From contig VSPW01000017.1 in the NCBI GenBank assembly GCA_009775535.1, forward strand, positions 1-18,205: 18,205 bases of DNA. The letters are read 5' to 3'. Numbering within the stretch: the first letter of the stretch is position 1; each line of letters opens with the position of its first letter. This DNA is from Muribaculaceae bacterium. GTDB taxonomy: Bacteria > Bacteroidota > Bacteroidia > Bacteroidales > Muribaculaceae. Positions 1-5,991 of the stretch are shown piece after piece. The translations under genes and the position numbers were made by a program. The notes under the pieces were generated by a model, which was not told where the DNA came from, ran no database searches, and saw only the letters and a program-made list of their open reading frames with translations.

Positions 1-731
1 TCCATATCGTTGCCGTCTTTAACGGCGCGGGGGAGGTATTTTGCTATATTTTCGATTGCGGAGAGCGCAATAGGCTCACTAAGCACATTAAGATAGCGGC
101 TTATCATTACCTCTGTGTTGTGGAAGAGGGCGTCAAATCCTTGGTATGCCGTATATTTTGCGGGGACGGTACGCATCAGTTCCGGGTCTACTATTGCAAG
201 GACAGGATTAAGCGACGGATAGCCGAACCCGATTTTTTCATTTGTCTGGAGATTGGAGATCACGCCCCAGCAGTTTATTTCCGAACCTGTGCCTGAAGTG
301 GTGGCTATTGTCACTATAGGCAGTCCCGGATTCACAAGCGGTAGTCCTTTTCCTGTGCCACCGTTTACATAGTCCCATAGGTCTCCGGGGTTGGTGGCCA
401 TGGTGGCGACTCCTATCGCGGCGTCAAGGACAGCACCACCTCCGAGGGCTACAATAAAATCGCAGTTGTTGCCGCGTGCCACGCCAGCGGCTTCCATCAC
501 TACTTCCTTGGACGGGTTTTCATGTATGTTGGCGCAGACCACATGGGTAACACCTGCCCTCTCAAGCTGTTCGATGGTGCGGTCGAAAGAGCCGTTTGCA
601 TGTATGGATTTTCCGTTGGAAATAAGCAGGAGGGCCTTTTTGCCCGGCAGTTCCTGCTGTGACAGTTCGTTTAGTTTGCCACACCCGAAAAGAAGCTTTG
701 TCGGTGTGTAGAGATTGAAATTCATGTTCAT
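1..731 (-). CDS. Iron-containing alcohol dehydrogenase, butanol-dehydrogenase-like (partial; C-terminus beyond left edge)
   Basis: Likely a cytoplasmic NAD(P)H-dependent alcohol dehydrogenase reducing aldehydes to alcohols with a bound divalent metal. Translating the minus strand gives an open frame of about 243 codons running off position 1. It holds the nucleotide-binding GGG with the following Asp (residues 97-103), the TSGTGSE motif (145-151) and the GFDALFH motif (198-204). Asp200 and His204 are two of the four family metal ligands; the other two His lie outside the window. The TSGTGSEIN stretch and the SNGKSIHANG region resemble the YqhD/BDH branch, but the aldehyde substrate cannot be told. 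The family is usually about 380 residues, so roughly 60 percent is present. Two in-frame ATGs (731 and 725) are possible starts. A Bacteroidota -7 box at 785-792 suggests its own transcript. Confidence 0.9.
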   Translation of the reverse strand, partial: MNMNFNLYTPTKLLFGCGKLNELSQQELPGKKALLLISNGKSIHANGSFDRTIEQLERAGVTHVVCANIHENPSKEVVMEAAGVARGNNCDFIVALGGGAVLDAAIGVATMATNPGDLWDYVNGGTGKGLPLVNPGLPIVTIATTSGTGSEINCWGVISNLQTNEKIGFGYPSLNPVLAIVDPELMRTVPAKYTAYQGFDALFHNTEVMISRYLNVLSEPIALSAIENIAKYLPRAVKDGNDM

Positions 732-761
732 ATCTTATCGGATTTATAAAAATTTCTACCA

Positions 762-780
762 GTCATGAGTCCTACATGAC
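762..780. promoter_or_regulatory. Operator-like inverted repeat at the predicted transcription start
   Basis: GTCATG (762-767) and CATGAC (775-780) form a perfect 6-bp inverted repeat with a 7-bp spacer. It lies just downstream of the -7 box at 785-792, where transcription of the dehydrogenase should begin. This placement fits a repressor site, or a small hairpin at the 5' end of the mRNA. A repeat this short could be chance. Confidence 0.25.
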
Positions 781-784
781 GTTG

Positions 785-792
785 CAAAACTA
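785..792 (-). promoter_or_regulatory. Candidate -7 promoter element for the alcohol dehydrogenase
   Basis: On the minus strand this reads TAGTTTTG, matching the Bacteroidota -7 consensus TAnnTTTG. It lies about 55 bp upstream of the start codon. No good -33 TTG at the usual spacing was seen, so support is motif plus position only. Confidence 0.4.
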
Positions 793-883
793 CAAATAAA
801 GCGGCATGTGGACTTTTCTGTGAGGTTCAATTATATTTTCCGAAAAGGTCAAAACGTGAGTCCCAAGCAATTTTGTACAAGCT

Positions 884-1942
884 CTAAGGTTCCCTGAATA
901 CGTATAGGGGAGAGGCGTCGTAGCGGGGAAGGGCTGTAAGCTGTATCTGCGCGCGCTGTGATTCCGGAGAGCCGCTGCCGTCTCCCACGGCAATCCCGGT
1001 ATCGGCGAGGGCTCGCCTGGAGGCCTCCAGGGCAAGTTCAGGAGTGTTGTTGTCGTTGCTCAGGTGGCAAAGGAACACGTGCGTGAGCTGTGGGGTGTAT
1101 ATCCTGGCAAGGTATCCTGCCGCATCTGCATTGTCGAGATGGCCGGATGCGCTGGATATCCTCGACTTAAGGATCTCTGTATATGGCCCGTGCTTAAGCA
1201 TTCCGGCATCGTAGTTGCTTTCCAGCATGATATATCTGGCTTGCCGCATGTAGTGGTCGGCGCGTTCGGTGACGAATCCAGTGTCGGTCACTACCGCAAA
1301 TTTGTGGTGAGGGCCGAATTGTATGAAAAATCCCATATTGTCCGTGCCGTCATGGCTCGTCTCGAAGGCCGTAACCTCAAAATCGCCTATCCGGTAAAGG
1401 TGTTCCTTGTATATAGGGTGGTGGTAGTCCTTTATCCGCGATGATATGCTGTGGCGTCTCAACAGCCCGTTCAGGGCTTTGGGGGTAGTATACAGCATCA
1501 TATGTGTCTGCTTACGTAGCAATTTGTATGCATACCTCATATGGTCGCCGTGGTCGTGTGTAAGCAGGATTCCGCGTATGCTATTGTAGTCCAGCCCGTT
1601 GTCGGCCATCAGTTTCTTTACTGTCTCCGGGGCAACACCGGCATCTATAAGCAACCCCTGTGAACGGGTGCCTATATAGGCGCAATTGCCGCTTGACCCG
1701 CTTCCGAAAGAGACGAACATAAGCCTGTCCGTGGCCGATACTTCCTTGAGCTTCAATGTAAGGTCGTCCGATGCCCCGGCAGCTGCCGCCTTGGCGCGCT
1801 CAGATGCAAGCAGCTCCGCCTCGGCCTGATGGCGCGTGGAAGCATCCCCACGGTAATGTCCGAGGGTCATGTCGATACTCAAGTCGTCAAACAGACTTGG
1901 GATATCGTCCAGCGGGCGGGTATTTCTGCGTTGCCGTGACAT
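884..1942 (-). CDS. WalJ/YycJ-family metallo-beta-lactamase-fold nuclease with N-terminal extension
   Basis: A cytoplasmic MBL-fold protein of the YycJ/WalJ family, whose members are metal-dependent hydrolases proposed to act as DNA exonucleases. The family start signature FVSFGSGSSGN lies at residues 76-86. The metal-binding THDHGDH motif is at 128-134 (His129, His131, Asp133, His134). Further family blocks follow: LESNYD, SGHLDN and LCHLSNDN. Core members are about 260-270 residues; here about 74 extra residues precede the core, including an acidic IPSLFDDL stretch (14-21) and an Ala/Lys/Glu-rich helix-like part. The start at 1942 is favoured because a -7 box (1965-1972) sits about 22 bp upstream; a core-only start would be Met75 at 1720. 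The gene is not closely packed with either neighbour, so it is probably monocistronic. Confidence 0.88.
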   Translation of the reverse strand: MSRQRRNTRPLDDIPSLFDDLSIDMTLGHYRGDASTRHQAEAELLASERAKAAAAGASDDLTLKLKEVSATDRLMFVSFGSGSSGNCAYIGTRSQGLLIDAGVAPETVKKLMADNGLDYNSIRGILLTHDHGDHMRYAYKLLRKQTHMMLYTTPKALNGLLRRHSISSRIKDYHHPIYKEHLYRIGDFEVTAFETSHDGTDNMGFFIQFGPHHKFAVVTDTGFVTERADHYMRQARYIMLESNYDAGMLKHGPYTEILKSRISSASGHLDNADAAGYLARIYTPQLTHVFLCHLSNDNNTPELALEASRRALADTGIAVGDGSGSPESQRAQIQLTALPRYDASPLYVFREP

Positions 1943-1964
1943 GGTGTGTAATTGTGTTGTCAGG

Positions 1965-1972
1965 CAAAGTTA
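1965..1972 (-). promoter_or_regulatory. Candidate -7 promoter element for the WalJ-like gene
   Basis: The minus strand reads TAACTTTG, an exact match to TAnnTTTG. It is 22 bp upstream of the ATG at 1942, leaving a leader of roughly 15-20 nt. It supports the long N-terminal start over the internal Met at 1720. No convincing -33 element was found. Confidence 0.45.
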
Positions 1973-2139
1973 CGATTTTCTTGCAACTTATATTCTTTTG
2001 TATTATACTTTTTTGGCTATGATTTATGATAACAAGTGTTAAAAATAATGTATTTTAATGCAGCTTTTGTTATTTGATGCCATAATGTATGCATTGCCAT
2101 ATGCAAGGGCTTTCCAGATGGCCGTATATTTATGTGCTG

Positions 2140-2514
2140 TCAGGGAGTGGGGATGCCGTCCTGCCTGATGGCGATTGTGATTGGCGGGGTTTCGGAATTG
2201 CCCTGGTATGTGACGTAGATTGCGCCGGTGCGTTGTTCCGTGGATGTGTTGGCGTCGACATCGAAGCTGAAATCGGCGGATGTCACATCCACGATATGTA
2301 TCCAAGTATCATCGGTTGATACTTCCATGCGGTCTATGGGGATTTCCTGGGTGGTATAATAGCCTATCGTGTGTGTTGCCGGGACGGCATCTACGACAAG
2401 CAGTGTCTTGTCGACATGGATTGGCTGTGCGGGGGAATCGTCATCGCCGCAGGCTTGCATCAATGGGAGCATCAGGCAAGCGCCTATAAGTAATTTACTT
2501 TTGGTTAGTCTCAT
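2140..2514 (-). CDS. Small BACON-like lipoprotein
   Basis: A 124-residue predicted lipoprotein of unknown role. It has a basic N-terminus, a hydrophobic stretch and a lipobox-type Cys22 followed by GDDDS. Acidic residues right after the lipid Cys resemble the surface-export signal of Bacteroidota lipoproteins, so display on the cell surface is plausible. Residues about 35-120 form a single beta-rich domain that looks like BACON: a Trp after a short strand (DDTWIHI), then FSFDVDANTS, a TGAIYVTYQG strand and a final IRQDG. BACON domains are usually appended to glycan-active enzymes, so a stand-alone one is notable. It starts 23 bp after the muramidase stop on the same strand and is likely cotranscribed with it. 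The sequence suggests partner or binding functions but proves none. Confidence 0.72.
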   Translation of the reverse strand: MRLTKSKLLIGACLMLPLMQACGDDDSPAQPIHVDKTLLVVDAVPATHTIGYYTTQEIPIDRMEVSTDDTWIHIVDVTSADFSFDVDANTSTEQRTGAIYVTYQGNSETPPITIAIRQDGIPTP

Positions 2515-2537
2515 AATTTTGTATATTTGGTTGTGTA

Positions 2538-3293
2538 TCAGTCTTCTTTTGATTTGTGCCGTGCATATGCTTTGGCAAGGCGTGTGTGGTAGCCCCGGCG
2601 TGCGTATCCCGGTCCGTTGTATCCGCGGGCGAAAGCCCGCCAGTTCTTGGAACGCAGGTGCTTGTCGAGGCCGGTGGATTTAAGGAATTCGGCGAAGAGC
2701 TCGAGTTGTCCGCGTTCTGAGCTGGCCATTTGCTCTACGAAGCCTTCTATGGATTCTGCACCGCATTTTCGCCAGTTGAAACCTCCTATCTGGAACATGC
2801 CCCAGAATGTGCCTTCGATCGCCGACCGGCGGTCTATGGACATTGCAGCATCAAGCCTGGCTTGCTGTGCAGCCTGCTGTGACCCGTAACGCCTTATGTT
2901 GGGGCGGCTGAATATCACCGGGTGTTGCCGGTGGGCTTTTGTGAGGTCCACGCCGGCGCGGCGCGCCGCCTGTCGGTACATGGAGAGGTCGAAGTTGATT
3001 ATTGGTTTGCCTTCGCTCCAGAAGCCTTTGTGGCCTTTACCCGCTTCAATGTCTACAACAGCCTTTATGGCGGCTGTCTCCACGCCAAGCTCTTCTGCCA
3101 CTTCTGCATAGTCGCGTTCGGAAAGACGGGCTTCTGGGCCTGCGGGCAGCAGCGGGATGGTGTCGCTTGTGTCCCATGAGATGTAGTGCTGTCCGTCAAT
3201 GACCAGAGAGTCGGTTGTGGTTTGCGCAGGCGCATATAGGCCGGAGGCTATTGCCGTGAGTATTGTTATGGTGCGGGATAGTTTCATGGGCAT
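2538..3293 (-). CDS. Secreted N-acetylmuramidase-domain (DUF3380-type) protein
   Basis: Predicted peptidoglycan hydrolase cleaving glycan strands, exported by an N-terminal signal peptide (residues 1-23, cleavage near APAQ). The mature part matches the N-acetylmuramidase/DUF3380 domain from about residue 58 to the C-terminus: ELGVETAAIKAVVDIEAG (69-85, with the likely catalytic Glu83), KPIINFD (96-102), GTFWGMFQIGGFNW (161-174) and a final NWRAFARGYNGPGYARRGYH block (217-236). This domain is best known from phage endolysins; here it is a 251-residue chromosomal protein with no added wall-binding repeat. Met3 (3287) is an alternative start. It lies 81 bp downstream of pepD with a strong hairpin between, and 23 bp upstream of the BACON lipoprotein. 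A role in wall remodelling or in attacking other cells is inference. Confidence 0.82.
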   Translation of the reverse strand: MPMKLSRTITILTAIASGLYAPAQTTTDSLVIDGQHYISWDTSDTIPLLPAGPEARLSERDYAEVAEELGVETAAIKAVVDIEAGKGHKGFWSEGKPIINFDLSMYRQAARRAGVDLTKAHRQHPVIFSRPNIRRYGSQQAAQQARLDAAMSIDRRSAIEGTFWGMFQIGGFNWRKCGAESIEGFVEQMASSERGQLELFAEFLKSTGLDKHLRSKNWRAFARGYNGPGYARRGYHTRLAKAYARHKSKED

Positions 3294-3313
3294 GGGATAT
3301 TTGTTGACATAAA

Positions 3314-3358
3314 AGCGGCGCCTGTGGAGGGTGTGCTTGCCTGCTCCATGGCGCCGCT
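3314..3358 (-). terminator. Strong intergenic hairpin, candidate terminator or attenuator after pepD
   Basis: AGCGGCGCC (3314-3322) pairs perfectly with GGCGCCGCT (3350-3358), and an inner TGGAG/CTCCA stem (3325-3329 / 3344-3348) extends it with small bulges. On the minus strand the hairpin is followed by only four T residues, so termination may be partial. It lies between the pepD stop and the muramidase start, with no obvious -7 box below it, so muramidase expression may depend on readthrough. Confidence 0.6.
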
Positions 3359-3374
3359 GATGTGTTGATGGTGG

Positions 3375-4835
3375 CTATTCCTTGATGTCAGCTACCATAC
3401 GCAGGATTTCTGTGAGCTGTCCCCAGAAACGTTCTACCGCGGGTATGTACATGCGTTCGCTCGGTGAGTGTACACCCTGTAGTGTCGGGCCGAATGAAAC
3501 CATGTCGAGGTGCGGGTATTTTGTGAGGAACAGTCCGCATTCAAGTCCGGCGTGTATGGCCTTGATGGCAGGTGTGATGCCGTAGAGGTTCTTGTAGGCA
3601 TCTGATGCAATCTGCATGATGCGTGAGTTCATGTTGGGCTGCCATCCGGGGTATCCGTCGCCGTGTGTCACTTCTGCGCCGGCGAGTGCGAATGTGGCTT
3701 CTACCTGGTAGGCGATGTCCCATTTGCGGGATTCGACAGAACTGCGCTGGCTGGTGGTGACAAGGACTTTATTGTCGGCCAGCATCTTTACAGACGCGAG
3801 ATTGGTCGATGTCTCTACGAGCCCTTCAAGGTCGCGGCTCATGGACACTACGCCGTGGGGGGCGCAGTAGAGCGAGTAGATGAGGTTGCGGGTTGTGGTT
3901 GAGTCAATGCAGAAGTCGGGGCGGTCTATGCTTTCGAGTTCGAGCGACAAGGTTGGCTCGATGCCTTTGTATTCGTTTTCGATGTCGGCCACATACTGGT
4001 TGAATGCGATGCGTACGTCTTCTTTCTTGGATGTGTGGATGCCGAATACGGCGTGTGCGGCGCGTGCTATGGCGTTGCGGAGGTTGCCGCCGTCGATCTC
4101 GCAGAGTGATACCTCATGTTTCTGGCCTAGAGTGAACAGGAATCGTGCGATGAGCTTGTTGGCGTTGGCGCGTCCAAGATGGATGTCGCCTCCGGAGTGT
4201 CCGCCTAGGCCTTTTGATACATCGATCTTGAAGTAGTGGAAGTCGGTAGGCGCTACAGAGCGGTTGTAGTGGAAAGTGGCGGTAGTGTCCACGCCTCCGG
4301 CGCATCCGATGAATATTTCGGCATCGTCCTCGCTGTCGAGGTTGATGAGTATGTTGCCTCCGAGCATGTCAGGGCCGAGATTGTTGGCGCCGGTCATGCC
4401 TGTCTCCTCATCGACAGTGAAGAGGGCTTCCAACGGGCCATGTACAAGGGTGCTGTCGACCATGGCTGCCATTGCGGCTGCCATTCCTATGCCGTTGTCA
4501 GCGCCAAGGGTGGTGCCTTCTGCGCGCAGCCAGTCACCGTCGATCACTGTTGTGATGGGTGTATTCTCAAAGTCGAATGATTTGTCGTTGGACTCGCACA
4601 CCATGTCCATATGCGACTGCATTATGACAGTAGGTGCTGATTCGTGGCCGGGAGTGGCGGGTTTTGACATCACTACGTTGCCAACTTCATCGGTCTTTAC
4701 TGCGATTCCGTGCTTTTCGGCGAAATCCAGAAGGAATTGACGTATCTTGCCTTCTTTTTTTGATGGGCGTGGCACTTTCGTTATCTGGTCGAATATGTCG
4801 AACACCAGTTCAGGTTTGAGATTTTTGATTGTCAT
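3375..4835 (-). CDS. pepD: Aminoacyl-histidine dipeptidase PepD (M20 family)
   Basis: Cytosolic zinc dipeptidase of the M20 family (PepD/carnosinase-like), releasing amino acids from dipeptides including Xaa-His. The 486-residue length is normal. Motifs in order: QSHMDMVCE (73-81, His75 and Asp77), GADNGIGMA (111-119, bridging Asp113), TVDEETGMTGA (140-150, Glu143 and Glu144), NLDSEDD (165-171, Asp167), the lid-region GGHSGGDIHLGRANAN, and near the C-terminus a GPTLQGVHSPSER block with ligand His456. All expected ligands are present, so it should be active. It is the first gene of a possible pepD - muramidase - lipoprotein string, but the downstream hairpin argues for at least partial separate control. 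The upstream region is AT-rich; no exact TAnnTTTG match was found for it. Confidence 0.95.
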   Translation of the reverse strand: MTIKNLKPELVFDIFDQITKVPRPSKKEGKIRQFLLDFAEKHGIAVKTDEVGNVVMSKPATPGHESAPTVIMQSHMDMVCESNDKSFDFENTPITTVIDGDWLRAEGTTLGADNGIGMAAAMAAMVDSTLVHGPLEALFTVDEETGMTGANNLGPDMLGGNILINLDSEDDAEIFIGCAGGVDTTATFHYNRSVAPTDFHYFKIDVSKGLGGHSGGDIHLGRANANKLIARFLFTLGQKHEVSLCEIDGGNLRNAIARAAHAVFGIHTSKKEDVRIAFNQYVADIENEYKGIEPTLSLELESIDRPDFCIDSTTTRNLIYSLYCAPHGVVSMSRDLEGLVETSTNLASVKMLADNKVLVTTSQRSSVESRKWDIAYQVEATFALAGAEVTHGDGYPGWQPNMNSRIMQIASDAYKNLYGITPAIKAIHAGLECGLFLTKYPHLDMVSFGPTLQGVHSPSERMYIPAVERFWGQLTEILRMVADIKE

Positions 4836-4974
4836 GACCTTTTATTGGTATAAGGTAAATAAAATGATTTTTTTGTATTTTAAAATTAGTGTCGATATGA
4901 AAACGAACGTTAAATAATTCGTAATCCGCTGTCTAAGTTACAAAATAAAATTTAGATAGTGCAAACAATTAGAG

Positions 4975-5002
4975 TAACTTTTGTACTTTTGTATTACTTT
5001 TG
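4975..5002 (+). promoter_or_regulatory. Repeated ACTTTTG elements with two -7 matches upstream of the small membrane protein
   Basis: Three ACTTTTG-type copies end at 4983, 4991 and 5002. Two include exact TAnnTTTG matches (TACTTTTG at 4984-4991 and 4995-5002), 11 bp apart. The ATG at 5020 lies 17 bp beyond the second. They may be alternative promoters for the 56-residue protein or a repeat bound by a regulator. No -33 element at canonical spacing was identified. Confidence 0.4.
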
Positions 5003-5019
5003 CATTGACATAGATATTT

Positions 5020-5190
5020 ATGGCATTGATTGTAATACTTTCCGCTATTCTGCTTATCGGCCTGGCTGTCCTGCTGTTGGGGGTCAAGGTCTTCTTTGTG
5101 AAGGGAGGTAAGTTTCCCAGCGGGCATGCCCACGACAATCCGGAGCTCCGGCGCAAGGGTGTGGGGTGCGCCGGCGGCCACCACAGTTGA
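5020..5190 (+). CDS. Conserved Bacteroidota-type small single-pass membrane protein (56 aa)
   Basis: A 56-residue open frame from ATG 5020 to TGA 5188-5190. Residues about 2-22 are a strongly hydrophobic membrane helix. A short cytosolic-type tail follows with FFVKGGKFPSGHAHDN, then ELRRKGVGC and a His-rich end. From memory this tail resembles a family of uncharacterised small Bacteroidota proteins that share a single helix, a KGGKFP-like motif followed by a His, and an LRxKGxxC motif; this needs a database search. The conserved Cys and nearby His could bind metal or haem, which is speculation. It is followed 60 bp later by the OmpH-like lipoprotein on the same strand, with its own candidate promoters upstream. 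A longer minus-strand frame across this region lacks any recognisable family and is rejected. Confidence 0.78.
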   Translation: MALIVILSAILLIGLAVLLLGVKVFFVKGGKFPSGHAHDNPELRRKGVGCAGGHHS

Positions 5191-5198
5191 TGCCTCTG

Positions 5199-5206
5199 TA
5201 ATTTTG
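5199..5206 (+). promoter_or_regulatory. Candidate -7 promoter element for the OmpH-like gene
   Basis: TAATTTTG matches TAnnTTTG exactly and lies 44 bp upstream of the ATG at 5251. The leader that follows is A-rich just before the start codon, as is common in Bacteroidota. A -33 element is not clear, so the gene may instead be read from the promoters near 4984-5002. Confidence 0.35.
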
Positions 5207-5250
5207 CCAATAGAACTAATCATTATAAACTAAAAAAACGAAACAGCTAA

Positions 5251-5889
5251 ATGAACCGCTTAGCAATCGCCGTAAAGGCTCTAACTTTTGTCATGTTGTT
5301 GTCAGTGGTAGCCTGCTCCGGCTCCGATGAAAAGGCAAACAGTGCCGCTGACTCGTTGCAGTCGAACGCCAAGCAGGCCGAGGCTTTTACGGTCTCTACC
5401 AATATCAGATACATAGACCTTGATTCTGTCATGGCGAACTATAACCTGGCTGTCGAGATTTCAACCGCCGGACAGCAGGCTGTGAATTCCCTGCAGCAGA
5501 TACAGCGCCAGAAGGAGAGTGAGCTCCAGACCCTTGGCAACAATATCCAGCAGAAGGCGCAGTCGAACGGCTATCTTACACAGGAATCGTATGAGGCCGA
5601 CATGCGCAATTTCCAGAACCGTCAGGCCCAGGCCCAGAATTACCTTATGGGCGAGCAGCAGAAGGTTGAGCAGGCCATGGCCCAGCGCCAGCGCCAGCTA
5701 CAGGATTCGATCCACAATTTCCTTGTAGACTACAATGCATCGCACCACTATGATGCCATCCTCTATAAGGATGCAGGAGTGTATTTCAATCCTGCGCTTG
5801 ACATCACCAAGGAGGTGATCGAGGGCCTTAACGACCGCTACAAGCTTCCTTCGGCTGCCGATGCGCTTAAGGTAGACGCAAAGAAATAA
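5251..5889 (+). CDS. OmpH/Skp-like lipoprotein
   Basis: A 212-residue protein of the OmpH/Skp family, which in general chaperones outer-membrane proteins in the periplasm. The N-terminus is a lipoprotein signal with lipobox VVAC and lipid-bearing Cys22, followed by a Ser/Ala/Asp-rich linker. The family body begins at IRYIDLDSVM (52-61), continues as a long Gln/Glu/Ala-rich helical stretch (about 68-165, coiled-coil tentacle in Skp) and closes with the beta strand and helix of AILYKDAGVYFNPALDIT and VIEGLNDRYK. Classical Skp is soluble; lipid anchoring would tether this one to a membrane. It is preceded by the small membrane protein on the same strand and followed directly by a strong terminator. 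Confidence 0.85.
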   Translation: MNRLAIAVKALTFVMLLSVVACSGSDEKANSAADSLQSNAKQAEAFTVSTNIRYIDLDSVMANYNLAVEISTAGQQAVNSLQQIQRQKESELQTLGNNIQQKAQSNGYLTQESYEADMRNFQNRQAQAQNYLMGEQQKVEQAMAQRQRQLQDSIHNFLVDYNASHHYDAILYKDAGVYFNPALDITKEVIEGLNDRYKLPSAADALKVDAKK

Positions 5890-5912
5890 TATTCGACCAA
5901 TAGATATAGCCT

Positions 5913-5968
5913 AAAACGTTCCGCCCCGGTTGGCCATTTGCATGGTACGGCCGGGGCGGAACGTTTTT
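5913..5968. terminator. Bidirectional rho-independent terminator
   Basis: A perfect 17-bp stem: AAAACGTTCCGCCCCGG (5913-5929) pairs with 5951-5967. The loop carries an inner CCAT/ATGG stem (5934-5937 / 5942-5945). The plus-strand transcript ends in five T residues and the minus-strand transcript in at least four. It sits exactly between two convergent genes, the OmpH-like lipoprotein and the radical SAM gene, so it probably ends transcription from both sides. Confidence 0.92.
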
Positions 5969-5991
5969 ATCTGTCTTTATATGGTGTGGTT

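Noticed and set aside
2090..2105. TGCAT-N6-ATGCA inverted repeat downstream of the BACON lipoprotein
   Set aside because: Only 5 bp, no T-tail; within chance expectation for an AT-rich gap.
4276..4740. Plus-strand 154-codon frame antisense to pepD
   Set aside because: Low-complexity Ser/Pro/Met composition, shadow of a well-supported M20 peptidase.
4938..5223. Minus-strand frames of 84-90 codons over the small membrane protein
   Set aside because: No hydrophobic segment or family motif, whereas the plus-strand 56-residue frame has both.
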